From positions 186,001-250,000 of the forward strand of contig MLAV02000004.1 in assembly GCA_001870995.2 (NCBI GenBank): a stretch of DNA of 64,000 bases, read 5' to 3'. The notes under the pieces are model-generated. The model was given only the letters and a program-made list of their open reading frames with translations. It was not told where the DNA came from and made no database searches. Both the position numbers and the translations under genes were made by a program. This document shows, piece after piece, positions 40,662 through 49,991 of this stretch (positions within the stretch are counted from its first letter, which is position 1; each line of letters starts with the position of its first letter). This stretch comes from Chitinophaga sp. CB10. GTDB taxonomy: Bacteria; Bacteroidota; Bacteroidia; Chitinophagales; Chitinophagaceae.

Positions 40662-43600
40662 TTAAATGTTAGCAGAAAGACCGAAAGTAAAGGTAGCCGG
40701 CGGCAGGTAACCACGTGTAGGCGATAACGTTAGTCCGTTCCAGACTTCCGGATCCAGCTTTTGCGGGTTGGCGGACCAGCGCCAGATGTTCTGCATCTGC
40801 AGGCTCACTTTCACATTCTTAAATGCCGCCTTGTTGATCACCTTATACGGCAGGCGGTAGCTCAGCGTCACGTCGCGCAGCTTGATGTAGTCCGCCTTTT
40901 TCACGAAGCGGTCGCCCGCATTCCAGATGTCGGTAATCACGGTGCTCACCGCCTGCTCGTAGGCCGGCGCCATGTCCGGGTCCTTCTCATCGCCAGGCTG
41001 CTTCCAGTGGCGCAGCGCATTGCGCTCCAGGTTGCTGGTGTAGTTCAGTTCGGGGAAAAGGTTCAGGTAGGGCGACTTCACGTCCCTCAACACATGCCCG
41101 CCGTAGTAGGTAAACATGAAGAAGAGTTCCACGCCTTTATAACCAATGGTATTCAACAGGGACGCCGCATACGGTGGTACGGAAGTACCCTGGTACACGA
41201 GGTCGTTCACGGTCAGCTGCTGGGTGGACTTCACCACCTTACCATCCGCCGTATAAGCCTGCGGCTTGCCCGTCGCATCCAGGCCGGCATAGCGCACGCT
41301 GTAGATAGCCCCCATCGGCACGCCTACCCTGTTCTGCTGGCTGACCAGGTAGCTGGCAACGGTGTTGCTGCTGTTCTCCAGTCGGGTCAGCTGGTTTTTG
41401 TTATAGGAGAAATTAAGGGTGGTGTTCCAGTACAGGTCACTCCTGTCGATATTGCGACTGGTAAGCGCCAGCTCCACCCCGCGGTTATACATGCTGCCGT
41501 AGTTCACCGTAACGGCGGACCAGCCAATGGTAGGATCCGCGTTCAGCCTGCCCAGCAGGTCGTTCGTCTGCTTGTTGTACACGTCGATGGAACCTGTCAG
41601 CCGTTTTTTGAAGAAGCTGAAATCGATACCCAGGTTGGTCACTTTCGTTTTTTCCCAGCGCAGGCCGGAGTTCGGCGGACTGGATACATAGGACTGGAAT
41701 TCGTTCGTCCAGTAGTTCGTGCTAGTTTCATCCTTTGAAATCAGGTACGGACCTGCATCCTTCGGAATGTTACCATTGATACCATAGGTGGTGCGTACCG
41801 CCAGGCGGTCAATCCAATCCTTATCATCCAGCACTACATAGAGCAAACCAGCGGACCACAAAGGCTTGTACTGATATTTGGGATCGGTGCCAAAGAGGTT
41901 GGACTGATCCATCCGCACGCTACCGGTGGCCGTCAGTTTGTTATCGAATGTATAGGAGCCGTTGGCATAGAGGGAAATATAACGGTCATCCGTGTACGTA
42001 AATCCTCTCTCCGCCCTGCTCAGCATGAACTGGTTGAAGAGCGCCTGCGTGTTGTAGATGTAGTTGCTCAGCAGCAGCTCGTCTACCGGCTTGTAGTTGA
42101 GGTTGAAATCGTCGTAACCGTATTTATAAATATCGGTGGCAGTGCTGCCGATTTTTCTTCGCTCCGCACCGGCAATCACGTTTACCTGGTGTTTGCTGCC
42201 AAACCAGTTTTCGTAGTTCAGCTGCGCGCGCATGGTGTAGGAGTTTTGATCATAGCGCGTTTCCCGGACCTGCCCGCCTTTAGGGATGTAATTGATGATT
42301 TTGCCGGTATTGTCAATCACCGTGGCATCGTTGATCTGCGTATTTACGGACCAGGCATTTTTGCTGAAGAACTGTTTGGTCAGGCCTTCCGTTCTTTCCG
42401 TCTGGTAGCGGAGGTCCAGCGTAAGCCCGCGAAACAGTTTGAAGTTGGCGCCGATGTTCAGGTTATTGTATTTGGTAGTGGCCAGCCGGTGCGCATGGGA
42501 GATTTCCCGCAGCGGGTAATACGTTTCATCCTGCAGGCCCAGGCTTTTCAGCCGGTCTATTTCGTACTGCGATTTATTATTCAGCCATTGTGCAGGGTTG
42601 CCGTTCGCATCCCGGTACATATAGTAGGAGGCTTTTCCCGCGAGGTAGGTACTCATCGGGCTAAAGCCGTTGTCGTAATCTTCTTTCGTATAGCTACCCA
42701 GCAAACCTACGTCCAGCCTGAACCAGCGGGTGAGGTTAAACATATTTCTCAGGTTATAGCCATAGCGCATGGGCGTACCGCCGTTTTTAGCATAAGGCGC
42801 GCTGCCCATATAATTCCCGGAGAGGTTGTAGCGGTATTTATCCGATCCGCCGGAGATGGTCAGGTTGTGCTGATGCACGAGGCTGTCTTTCCGCAGCACT
42901 TCTCCCAGCTGGTCGTAGCGGTCGCGATGGCGGAATACATCCAGCCCTGCTTCCAGCTCCGCGTTGGATATAGCGCCGGCTTTATGTTTGTACAGCAGCG
43001 CAAATACATCGTTCATGGATTTGCGTGGGTCCAGCGCGTTGGGATCCCCGGAGGAATAGCTGAACATTTCCTTTTGAAAATCTACCAGCTCCGCGCTCGA
43101 CATGCGGTTGGCATAATCCCTGTCCGGCAGCGGGATCACTTTCAGCGTACCATCGTAGGTCACAGTCGCCGGGCCGGGTTTGCCTCTGCGGGTAACGATC
43201 ACGATTACGCCGTTGGCCGCGCGGGCGCCGTAGATGGAAGCGGCGGTAGCGTCTTTCAGTACGTTGACGCTTTCCAGGTCGGCCGGGTTGAGGGCTTCGA
43301 TGCTGCCTTCGTAAGGCACGCCATCCACCACGATCAGCGGGTTACGGTTCCCGTTCACGGTAGACACGCCCCTGATCTGCAGGGAGCCGCGGTAGGAAGT
43401 AAAGCCCGGGGCCATCCCTTCCAGGCGGTCCATGATATTGGTTTGCAGTTTACCGCGGAGGTCTTCGGCGGATACGCTGGCAAAGGAGCCGGCAGCGCGT
43501 TCCCGGAGGATGGTTTGATAACCGGTGGATACTACCGCTACGGACGACAACCGGTTGATCTGCCGGTTCATGGTCACCTTCAACAGCTTGCCGGAGCTGG

Positions 43601-44180
43601 CTTTCAGCTCCACCGGCTCAAAGCCAACGGAGGTAAATACAAATACCTGCGGTTGTTTATAGTCGAAAGCGAAGTGGCCGTCCCCATCGCTGAAATACGT
43701 TTTCCCGCTGGACTTCTCCCGGATCGTCACCGCCGGCACGGGTTGGCCGTTTTCATCCACCACCTGGCCGGCGCAGCGCAGCAGCGTATCTGCAACGGCG
43801 GTATTAGTTGACGCGATGGGCTTTCGCGTGAGGGAAACCGTTTTACCTATGATTTCATAGGAGATCGGCAATTTCTCAAACAGCAGGTCCAGGAAGCCGG
43901 TTACGGGCACGTCTTTCACGTCGGCGGTCACCGGGGCGCTGCCGTTGATCAGCTCCTGGTTGTAGAACAGGACTAACCCCGTTTGGGCTTCCACTTTTTC
44001 AAATACGCGTTTCAGCGGCATGTTTTTACAGGACAGTGTAACCGTTTGCGCCTGGCCTTTGGCATACACCTGCATACCTGCGGCCAGCAAAAAGAAGGCT
44101 AAGAACTTCATGACCAGTAGATTTTTGCGCGATAGCAGAACAACTCCGGGAGAGCTGTTCTCCCTTTGCCTTAATTTCAT
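40662..44180 (-). CDS. SusC/RagA TonB-linked outer-membrane transporter with STN domain
   Basis: A 1172-residue transporter. A long N-terminal segment with signal region (MKFLAFFLLAAGMQVYAKGQ) is followed by a secretin/TonB N-terminal (STN) domain (about 50-130; LSCKNMPLKRVFEKVEAQTG). Next come a carboxypeptidase-D-like domain (about 140-225), plug (about 230-345; LNPADLESVNVLKDATAASI, YGARAANGVIVIVT) and the barrel. An STN domain marks transducers that signal across the envelope to a FecR/sigma pair, and such a pair lies just upstream. I chose the start at 44180 over the upstream frame. Confidence 0.92.
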   Translation of the reverse strand: MKLRQRENSSPGVVLLSRKNLLVMKFLAFFLLAAGMQVYAKGQAQTVTLSCKNMPLKRVFEKVEAQTGLVLFYNQELINGSAPVTADVKDVPVTGFLDLLFEKLPISYEIIGKTVSLTRKPIASTNTAVADTLLRCAGQVVDENGQPVPAVTIREKSSGKTYFSDGDGHFAFDYKQPQVFVFTSVGFEPVELKASSGKLLKVTMNRQINRLSSVAVVSTGYQTILRERAAGSFASVSAEDLRGKLQTNIMDRLEGMAPGFTSYRGSLQIRGVSTVNGNRNPLIVVDGVPYEGSIEALNPADLESVNVLKDATAASIYGARAANGVIVIVTRRGKPGPATVTYDGTLKVIPLPDRDYANRMSSAELVDFQKEMFSYSSGDPNALDPRKSMNDVFALLYKHKAGAISNAELEAGLDVFRHRDRYDQLGEVLRKDSLVHQHNLTISGGSDKYRYNLSGNYMGSAPYAKNGGTPMRYGYNLRNMFNLTRWFRLDVGLLGSYTKEDYDNGFSPMSTYLAGKASYYMYRDANGNPAQWLNNKSQYEIDRLKSLGLQDETYYPLREISHAHRLATTKYNNLNIGANFKLFRGLTLDLRYQTERTEGLTKQFFSKNAWSVNTQINDATVIDNTGKIINYIPKGGQVRETRYDQNSYTMRAQLNYENWFGSKHQVNVIAGAERRKIGSTATDIYKYGYDDFNLNYKPVDELLLSNYIYNTQALFNQFMLSRAERGFTYTDDRYISLYANGSYTFDNKLTATGSVRMDQSNLFGTDPKYQYKPLWSAGLLYVVLDDKDWIDRLAVRTTYGINGNIPKDAGPYLISKDETSTNYWTNEFQSYVSSPPNSGLRWEKTKVTNLGIDFSFFKKRLTGSIDVYNKQTNDLLGRLNADPTIGWSAVTVNYGSMYNRGVELALTSRNIDRSDLYWNTTLNFSYNKNQLTRLENSSNTVASYLVSQQNRVGVPMGAIYSVRYAGLDATGKPQAYTADGKVVKSTQQLTVNDLVYQGTSVPPYAASLLNTIGYKGVELFFMFTYYGGHVLRDVKSPYLNLFPELNYTSNLERNALRHWKQPGDEKDPDMAPAYEQAVSTVITDIWNAGDRFVKKADYIKLRDVTLSYRLPYKVINKAAFKNVKVSLQMQNIWRWSANPQKLDPEVWNGLTLSPTRGYLPPATFTFGLSANI

Positions 44181-44309
44181 AGATTTGTTGCGGTTTTGGT
44201 TAATAAATGCTGTTTCAGAACAAATTGACCCGAACTCCGCCGCTGCAGCTCTCACCCTGTAGCGGCTTCGTTTTTTATATACTGCGGCCGCCCCCTGCGG
44301 CCGGAAATA

Positions 44310-45461
44310 TTAGCGTGTAATAATCAGGCGGTTCCCGTCCAGCCGGCATTTCAGGTCGGCCCTGGCGAGGATGCGCAGCACTTCGTTTAAGTGGGTGTTG
44401 CGGTTTACTTTACCGCCAAACCTGATCGGCGGTATGCCATTTTCATAAATCACGGTGATGTTATACCATCGTTCCAGTTGTCGCATAGCCTCTTCCAGGC
44501 TCACGCCGTCGAAAAGGAAGTAGCCGTTTTTCCAGGCCAGTACTCTTTCCGTGGAGGCATTAGTGGTAATACTGATCTTATCTGTTTCCAGGTCGGCCTG
44601 CTCTCCCGGCCGCATCCGGTAATGCTTCCCGGCATTGTTGATCCGGATAGCGCCCTGCAGCAGTGTGGCAGTCAGTTTTGGTTCATTCGTATAGGCGTTT
44701 ACGTTAAATGCCGTACCGAGTACTTCAATAAATTTCCCGTCGCCCATATTCACGGTGAAAGGCTGTTGGCTGTTGGCCGTTACTTCAAAGTAGGCTTCCC
44801 CGGAGAGGGTTACGCCGCGTTCCCCGCCGGTGAAGGCCGCTGGGAAACGCAGGCTGCTGCCGGCATTGAGCCAGACTTTAGTGCCATCCGGCAATATCAG
44901 CGCAAACTGCCGGCCGTTAGGCGTGCTGATGGTATTGTATTGCAGCGGTCCGCTGGCCGTATGCTGACTATATTGCAACGTGCCGTTCTGCAGTTGAATG
45001 GGCGCGCCGGCCTGGGAGGCCACTACGCCGTTTTGCAGGCTGTCCAGCACCAGTTGCGTACCATCGGCGAGGGTAAGTATGGCCCCGTCGTGGCCGGGTG
45101 GGATCGCCCTTTCGGTGGCAGCTGGTTTTAGATGGTGGGGGGGAAAGATATAATGCAGGTAAGCGGCGGTTGCCCCTAACAGCAGCGCCAGTCCGGCGGC
45201 CACTGCCATCCACCGCCGTGCTGCGGGTATGCGGTGAGCCTTAGGTTTATCAAAGTGCAGCGTAGCGGTAAGTACGCCTTCCAGTTGTTGATCGTACGGC
45301 TGCACAAGGGCGGGATCGATATCCATGGCTGCCATGGATTGCGCAAAGGCTTCCCGGTTGGCGGAATCAGCCAGCATGGCCTCCCACTCCTGCTGTTCTG
45401 CGGCGGTGAGGCAATTGTTGGAATAGCGTTGCAATAAGTACTGAATACGTAGTTGGTCCAT
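44310..45461 (-). CDS. FecR-family anti-sigma regulator
   Basis: A 383-residue inner-membrane protein. The cytosolic N-terminal part (about 1-80) should bind the sigma factor; one membrane helix (WMAVAAGLALLLGATAAYL, about 88-106). A periplasmic FecR domain then contains GRQFALILPDGTKVWLNAGS, and a C-terminal DUF4974 domain contains NAGKHYRMRPGEQ and the final FGGKVNRNTHLNEVLRI. It should contact the STN domain of SusC when ligand is bound and release the sigma factor. It lies between the sigma gene and SusC. Confidence 0.92.
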   Translation of the reverse strand: MDQLRIQYLLQRYSNNCLTAAEQQEWEAMLADSANREAFAQSMAAMDIDPALVQPYDQQLEGVLTATLHFDKPKAHRIPAARRWMAVAAGLALLLGATAAYLHYIFPPHHLKPAATERAIPPGHDGAILTLADGTQLVLDSLQNGVVASQAGAPIQLQNGTLQYSQHTASGPLQYNTISTPNGRQFALILPDGTKVWLNAGSSLRFPAAFTGGERGVTLSGEAYFEVTANSQQPFTVNMGDGKFIEVLGTAFNVNAYTNEPKLTATLLQGAIRINNAGKHYRMRPGEQADLETDKISITTNASTERVLAWKNGYFLFDGVSLEEAMRQLERWYNITVIYENGIPPIRFGGKVNRNTHLNEVLRILARADLKCRLDGNRLIITR

Positions 45462-45535
45462 ACCTGGCTGGTCTGATATATATACTAAACCTGGCGTCGG
45501 GATAAAATGTACTCATGCGCTGAAAAAAAATTTTT

Positions 45536-46120
45536 TCAGAGCATGCAGAGCAGGACGGGCAGGTATTTGCCGGCTTTCCGTAAATGCTCCCTGATGCTGT
45601 TTTGCGCGGCGCTTAAAGCGTTGCGCACGTAGCTATGCGAGAGTTGCAGTTCCGCTGCGATGGCGGCGCTGGTCATGCCGCGGGAGCGACTCATCAGGTA
45701 AATCTGTTTGCGCTGCGGGGGCAAGGCGCCTACCGCTTCGTGCAGCAGTTGTTGTGCTTCCTTATAGGAGAGCATTTCTTCCGCATCCGCGCCGGTGGCT
45801 TCTTCCGGGATGTCCGTTGGCATATTCCTGCGGTACTGCGCGTTTTTTTGCAGCAGGGTAAAGCACTGCCTGCCGGCAATTTGTTTGATGTAAGCGGTAA
45901 GGTGTGTCAGATGCGGGAGTTTATCGCGGTGCAGCCATACCCGGATGAACGTTTCCTGCAATACTTCCAGCGTTTCTTCATCGTTTTGAATAATACAGCG
46001 TATATGCGCGCGTATCAACGGCGCCAGGTCACGGAACAATACCGAAAAGGACTGCTCATCGCCATCGGCAATGCGTTCCAGTAAATCCTGATTTTGGTAT
46101 GACTTATCTGCTTCGCTCAC
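45536..46120 (-). CDS. ECF RNA polymerase sigma factor
   Basis: A 194-residue extracytoplasmic-function sigma factor with region 2 (LFRDLAPLIRAHIRCIIQND to VLQETFIRVWLHRDKL, about 28-72) and region 4 (LPPQRKQIYLMSRSRGMTSA to LQLSHSYVRNALSAAQN, about 133-173). It directs transcription of the FecR/SusCD genes when the FecR protein allows it. The first gene of a leftward operon; 74 bp separate it from FecR. Confidence 0.92.
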   Translation of the reverse strand: MSEADKSYQNQDLLERIADGDEQSFSVLFRDLAPLIRAHIRCIIQNDEETLEVLQETFIRVWLHRDKLPHLTHLTAYIKQIAGRQCFTLLQKNAQYRRNMPTDIPEEATGADAEEMLSYKEAQQLLHEAVGALPPQRKQIYLMSRSRGMTSAAIAAELQLSHSYVRNALSAAQNSIREHLRKAGKYLPVLLCML

Positions 46121-46289
46121 TGTCCACTGTTGTTAAAATAGCTGCTGGTATTGTTATTTCGAGAGAGCGACAAAGATAATCAAGAAAAGATTATCTGGTG
46201 CGGGAGGATGGAGGAGAAATTGCAGAAGTGGTGAAAAGCTGAATGGTAAAGGATTACCAGGTTCCTTGAACGGTTTCACCACACGGCAT

Positions 46290-46315
46290 AAAAAAAAACC
46301 GCTGCTTCCAGCGGT
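46290..46315 (-). terminator. Terminator of first tRNA-Cys
   Basis: On the minus strand ACCGCT, loop GGAAGC, AGCGGT is followed by eight T, directly after the tRNA-Cys at 46325-46395. Confidence 0.8.
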
Positions 46316-46324
46316 CCGTTTCTG

Positions 46325-46395
46325 AGGTTCCAAGCGGATTCGAACCGCTGTACGAGCTTTTGCAGAGCTCTGCCTAGCCACTCGGCCATAGAACC
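46325..46395 (-). tRNA. tRNA-Cys (anticodon GCA), copy 1
   Basis: A 71-base tRNA with acceptor GGTTCTA/TGGAACC, anticodon loop CTGCAAA (GCA), T arm GCGGTTCGAATCCGC and the U73 discriminator expected for cysteine. The second copy lies 49 bp away. Confidence 0.95.
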
Positions 46396-46410
46396 GGTTT
46401 TGGAAGAGAT

Positions 46411-46436
46411 AAAAAAAGACCGCTGCTTCCAGCGAT
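46411..46436 (-). terminator. Terminator of second tRNA-Cys
   Basis: On the minus strand CGCT, loop GGAAGC, AGCG (extended by weak flanking pairs) is followed by seven T. It is a worn copy of the terminator at 46290-46315. Confidence 0.6.
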
Positions 46437-46444
46437 CCTTTCAG

Positions 46445-46515
46445 AGGTTTCAAGCGGATTCGAACCGCTGTACGAGCTTTTGCAGAGCTCTGCCTAGCCA
46501 CTCGGCCATGAAACC
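46445..46515 (-). tRNA. tRNA-Cys (anticodon GCA), copy 2
   Basis: A 71-base tRNA, identical to its neighbour except in the acceptor stem, GGTTTCA/TGAAACC, where two changed pairs stay complementary. Discriminator U73. It is the upstream copy; both probably share one promoter. Confidence 0.95.
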
Positions 46516-46576
46516 TTATATTTGCAATATTACCATTTTTCACCCATCTGGCAATCCTCTTCCGTTGTTGGGATTG

Positions 46577-46584
46577 CAAAAGTA
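46577..46584 (-). promoter_or_regulatory. -7 promoter element for the tRNA-Cys pair
   Basis: TACTTTTG on the minus strand, the same box as at the tRNA-Lys genes, 62 bases before the first tRNA. Confidence 0.5.
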
Positions 46585-46716
46585 GTAAAATTCTGATAAT
46601 CACCAAATATTATCTAAAAAATATCTTAGAAAATATTTTGATAATAGGCCGGGACTTAGGAATATTGACCCCGGAACCAGAGCAAGAAACGTATTGTGAA
46701 TAATAAAATATCTAAC

Positions 46717-47595
46717 ATGGATACACGTATCGCTGAGTCAGAACTCATTATTAATAGCCGTGGCGCAGTTTACCACCTGGATGTACGACCTGAAGAACTT
46801 GCAGATACTATTATTACCGTTGGCGACCCGGACAGGGTGGCGGTGGTAAGTCAGCATTTTGATAAAATAGAAGGCAAATTCCAACACCGGGAATTTGTGA
46901 CCCATACCGGTTATATCGGTAACAAACGCCTCTCCGTAGTATCCACCGGCATTGGTACGGATAATATCGATATCGTGTTCAATGAACTGGATGCGCTGGT
47001 AAATATTGATTTTAATACCCGCCTGGTAAAGGAAAACCTCACCTCCCTGAAAATTATTCGCCTCGGCACCTCCGGCGCTTTGCAGGAAGGCATCCCGGTA
47101 GACAGCTTCGTGGTTTCTTCCCATGGCCTCGGGCTGGACAACCTCCTGAATTATTACGCTTTTGATAATACGGAAGAAGAAAGGCAACTGCTGGAAGCTT
47201 TCCGGGGCCAGGTAGCCCTGTACCCCGGCAGCGCGTTCCCTGCCATCTTCGCGGCAGGCAGTGAGCTGACCGGCAAGTTCCAGGACGGCTTCCACCATGG
47301 CATCACCGTTACCTGCCCGGGCTTCTACGCCCCGCAGGGCCGCGTGCTGAGGGGCGCCCTCTCCAACCCGAACCTGATCGATAACCTGACCAGGTTTTCG
47401 TATAACCATCACCGTATTTCCAACTTCGAGATGGAAACCTCTGCCATGTACGGATTGGGCAGGGTGCTGGGCCACCAGTGCCTCTCCATCAGCGCGATTG
47501 TCGCCAACCGTATCCGCCAGGAGTTCAGTAAGGACGGCGGCGCGGCAGTGCAGGCGCTGATTAAGAAGGGATTGGAAATTATCGCAACGCTTTAA
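46717..47595 (+). CDS. Nucleoside phosphorylase (uridine-phosphorylase-like)
   Basis: A 292-residue PNP/UDP-family enzyme that splits a nucleoside with phosphate. The phosphate loop IITVGDPDRVAVVS (about 30-43), GIGTDNIDIVFNELDAL with the ribose Glu, IRLGTSGALQEGIPVDSFVV (about 109-128) and NFEMETSAMYGLGRVLG (about 233-249) match the family. The match to uridine phosphorylase is better than to purine enzymes, but specificity is not proven. ATG 46717 is preferred over GTG 46696. Confidence 0.9.
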   Translation: MDTRIAESELIINSRGAVYHLDVRPEELADTIITVGDPDRVAVVSQHFDKIEGKFQHREFVTHTGYIGNKRLSVVSTGIGTDNIDIVFNELDALVNIDFNTRLVKENLTSLKIIRLGTSGALQEGIPVDSFVVSSHGLGLDNLLNYYAFDNTEEERQLLEAFRGQVALYPGSAFPAIFAAGSELTGKFQDGFHHGITVTCPGFYAPQGRVLRGALSNPNLIDNLTRFSYNHHRISNFEMETSAMYGLGRVLGHQCLSISAIVANRIRQEFSKDGGAAVQALIKKGLEIIATL

Positions 47596-47683
47596 TATGT
47601 ATTGCCCCCCGGGAAGGACAATGGGCCCTTCCCCGGGTTATCCCTCCGCAGGAAAGCCCCCCGCCCCCCATAACCTTTTGATA

Positions 47684-47716
47684 TTTTGCGAGTCCAGAAT
47701 ATCTAAATTATATTTG
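47684..47716 (+). promoter_or_regulatory. dapF promoter
   Basis: TTTTG at 47684-47688 and TATATTTG at 47709-47716, 20 bp apart, fit the Bacteroidota -33/-7 promoter. The -7 box ends 5 bp before the dapF ATG, so the transcript would start at or beside the start codon. Confidence 0.55.
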
Positions 47717-47721
47717 TGCCC

Positions 47722-48507
47722 ATGAAGCAGATCCATTTCTATAAATATCAGGGTACCGGGAATGACTTTGTCATCATGGACAACCGGGAAGGCCAATACG
47801 ACTGGCTTACAGACGAACAGGTACATGAATTGTGCGACCGCCGCTTCGGTATCGGCGCCGATGGACTGATGCTGCTCAACAAAAGCGAAGCGTACGACTT
47901 CGCCATGAAATACTACAACGCTGACGGCCGCGAAGGCACCATGTGCGGCAACGGTGGCCGCTGCCTCGTAGCCTTTGCACATAAAATGGGCGTAGGTAAC
48001 GGGAGCTTCTCCTTCATCGCGGTAGACGGCCCCCATGAAGCCACCATCGATGGCGACGCATGGGTGAACCTGAAAATGCAGGATGTCCATGACGTAGAAC
48101 ACGGCTCCATGTATTACTACCTGAACACCGGCTCCCCGCACTTCGTGAAATTCGTGGACGACGTACAGGCCATCGACGTATTTGATGAAGGCCGTAAGAT
48201 CCGCTACAACGAAAGGTTTGCAGCCGTTGGCACCAACGTCAACTTTGTACAGCCCTACGAAAACGGCATCTTCGTACGCACCTACGAACGCGGCGTGGAA
48301 GACGAAACCTACTCCTGCGGCACCGGCGTTACCGCCGCCGCCCTCACCTTCGCCGGCAAAGAAGAAACACACTACTCCATCCCCGTTCAAACACTCGGCG
48401 GACAACTGGAAGTGAAATTCGACAAAACCGGTGAACGTACCTTCGAAAACATCTGGCTCTGTGGCCCCGCCACCCTCGTGTTCGAAGGACAGTTGAATAT
48501 CCGGTAA
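47722..48507 (+). CDS. dapF: Diaminopimelate epimerase
   Basis: A 261-residue cofactor-free epimerase converting LL- to meso-diaminopimelate for lysine and peptidoglycan synthesis. The two catalytic cysteines are plain: MCGNGGRC (Cys about 74) and SCGTGVTAAA (Cys about 200), with the N-terminal YQGTGNDFVIMDNR. It is in the same orientation as and 21 bp before the CorA gene. The length is normal for the family. Confidence 0.95.
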   Translation: MKQIHFYKYQGTGNDFVIMDNREGQYDWLTDEQVHELCDRRFGIGADGLMLLNKSEAYDFAMKYYNADGREGTMCGNGGRCLVAFAHKMGVGNGSFSFIAVDGPHEATIDGDAWVNLKMQDVHDVEHGSMYYYLNTGSPHFVKFVDDVQAIDVFDEGRKIRYNERFAAVGTNVNFVQPYENGIFVRTYERGVEDETYSCGTGVTAAALTFAGKEETHYSIPVQTLGGQLEVKFDKTGERTFENIWLCGPATLVFEGQLNIR

Positions 48508-48528
48508 TCTCTACCCCCCATTTCCCTG

Positions 48529-49467
48529 ATGATCCAGTATTTTAAAAATATTGATGCTAAAACAGTGGCAGTTCAGGCGCCCGAAGAAGGCGCCTGGATC
48601 AACATCACTCCCCCACTGAAACAAAGCGAATTCGAACAGCTGTCTGAAGAACTGGACATCCCGCTGGACTTCCTCACCGACTCCCTCGATATCGATGAGC
48701 GGTCCCGTTTTGAACTGGAAGACAAAGTAAAGCTGATCGTAATCAAAACGCCGGCAGAAAATAACTCCATCAACGAAAGTGATGCCTACTACATCACCAT
48801 CCCGATCGTTATCATTCTGACCCACAACCAGGTAATTACGGTTAACTCATTCGATAACACCGCCATCAAAAAATTCCTGAACACCTTCCATAACCGCTCC
48901 CCGGAAAAGAGAAATATGATGGTGCTGAAGGTATTTGAAAAAGTGGTGGTCAACTTCCTCGACTACCTCAAGGAGATCAACCAGCGCAGGAATATGCTGG
49001 AACAAAAACTCTACGATTCCAACCGGAACGAGGAACTGCTCGCCATCATGCGGATACAGAAAAGCCTCGTGTACTTCGTCACTGCGCTGCGCAGCAACGA
49101 ACTGCTGCTCATGAAACTGGAACGCACCAACTTCCTCGCGCTCAACGAAGACGAAAAGGAATTCCTCAACGACCTCATCGTAGACACGTCCCAGGCGCTC
49201 GAGATGGCCAACATCTACACCAACATCCTCAGCAGTACCATGGATGCCTTTGCCAGTATCATCTCCAACAACCTCAACGTGGTGATGAAACGACTCACAT
49301 CCATTACCATCGTACTCACCTTCCCGATGCTGGTAGCCAGCATCTACGGTATGAACGTAGATATCCCCTACCAACACACGGTACACGCATTTTATATCCC
49401 GATCATCCTTTCCATCTGCATATCAGTAATCATCAGCTGGTATTTCATGAAAAAGAAATGGTTCTGA
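48529..49467 (+). CDS. corA: CorA-family Mg/Co transporter
   Basis: A 312-residue protein. The cytoplasmic N-terminal domain (about 1-240) begins IQYFKNIDAKTVAV, and two membrane helices follow (about 254-272 and 287-306). The selectivity motif is in the loop after the first: ASIYGMNVDIPYQ, with GMN, and a basic KKKWF tail. Homopentamers pass Mg2+ into the cell. It follows dapF by 21 bp and precedes the Nudix gene by 11 bp, so they may share a transcript. Confidence 0.9.
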   Translation: MIQYFKNIDAKTVAVQAPEEGAWINITPPLKQSEFEQLSEELDIPLDFLTDSLDIDERSRFELEDKVKLIVIKTPAENNSINESDAYYITIPIVIILTHNQVITVNSFDNTAIKKFLNTFHNRSPEKRNMMVLKVFEKVVVNFLDYLKEINQRRNMLEQKLYDSNRNEELLAIMRIQKSLVYFVTALRSNELLLMKLERTNFLALNEDEKEFLNDLIVDTSQALEMANIYTNILSSTMDAFASIISNNLNVVMKRLTSITIVLTFPMLVASIYGMNVDIPYQHTVHAFYIPIILSICISVIISWYFMKKKWF

Positions 49468-49478
49468 TAAATTAAATT

Positions 49479-49931
49479 ATGAAGACAGGTTTCAACGTTA
49501 GAGTCTATGGCATCATGATCAATGAGCAAAAACAAGTGCTCGTGAGTGATGAATATATCAGGGGCGGCTACTATACCAAATTCCCCGGCGGCGGCCTCGA
49601 ATTCGGAGAAGGTACGCTCGAATGCGTGGTGCGGGAATGGCAGGAAGAACTGGGCCAGGATGTGAAGGTGGTGGAGCATATCTATACCACGGACTTCTTC
49701 CAGATTTCCGCATTTGATAACGTTACCCAGATCATCAGCATTTATTACCTGGTAACACCCACATCTCCCTTTATTGCCCCTGTTATTACCAAACCGTTTG
49801 ACTTTGAAGTACCGGAAGGCACGGAAGAAATGGAACGCGCGAGGTGGATCGACTGGGAGGACTTTTCAGCGGATGCCGTGTCGTTGCCGATTGATAAGGT
49901 GGTAGCGGATTTGGTGAAGGCGAAGTATTAA
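49479..49931 (+). CDS. Nudix hydrolase
   Basis: A 150-residue pyrophosphohydrolase. The Nudix box is complete, G-x5-E-x7-R-E-x2-E-E-x-G: GGGLEFGEGTLECVVREW, then QEELGQD (about 30-54). The substrate is not shown; the short length and the GIMINEQKQVLVSDEYIRGG opening suit a nucleotide- or sugar-nucleotide-cleaning enzyme. The last gene of the dapF-corA stretch, with its own terminator. Confidence 0.9.
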   Translation: MKTGFNVRVYGIMINEQKQVLVSDEYIRGGYYTKFPGGGLEFGEGTLECVVREWQEELGQDVKVVEHIYTTDFFQISAFDNVTQIISIYYLVTPTSPFIAPVITKPFDFEVPEGTEEMERARWIDWEDFSADAVSLPIDKVVADLVKAKY

Positions 49932-49954
49932 TATAACAATGCGCCAAAAATATT

Positions 49955-49988
49955 ACGGGCTATTATCTGGTGATAATAGCCCGTTTTT
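49955..49988 (+). terminator. Terminator between the Nudix and tail-fibre-like genes
   Basis: ACGGGCTATTATC, loop TGGT, GATAATAGCCCGT, followed by TTTTG; a perfect 13-bp stem lying between convergent genes and able to act on both strands. Confidence 0.9.
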
Positions 49989-49991
49989 GTT

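Noticed and set aside
42189..43811. A 540-residue plus-strand frame inside SusC
   Set aside because: Shadow of the SusC gene on the opposite strand; no start signals and biased composition.
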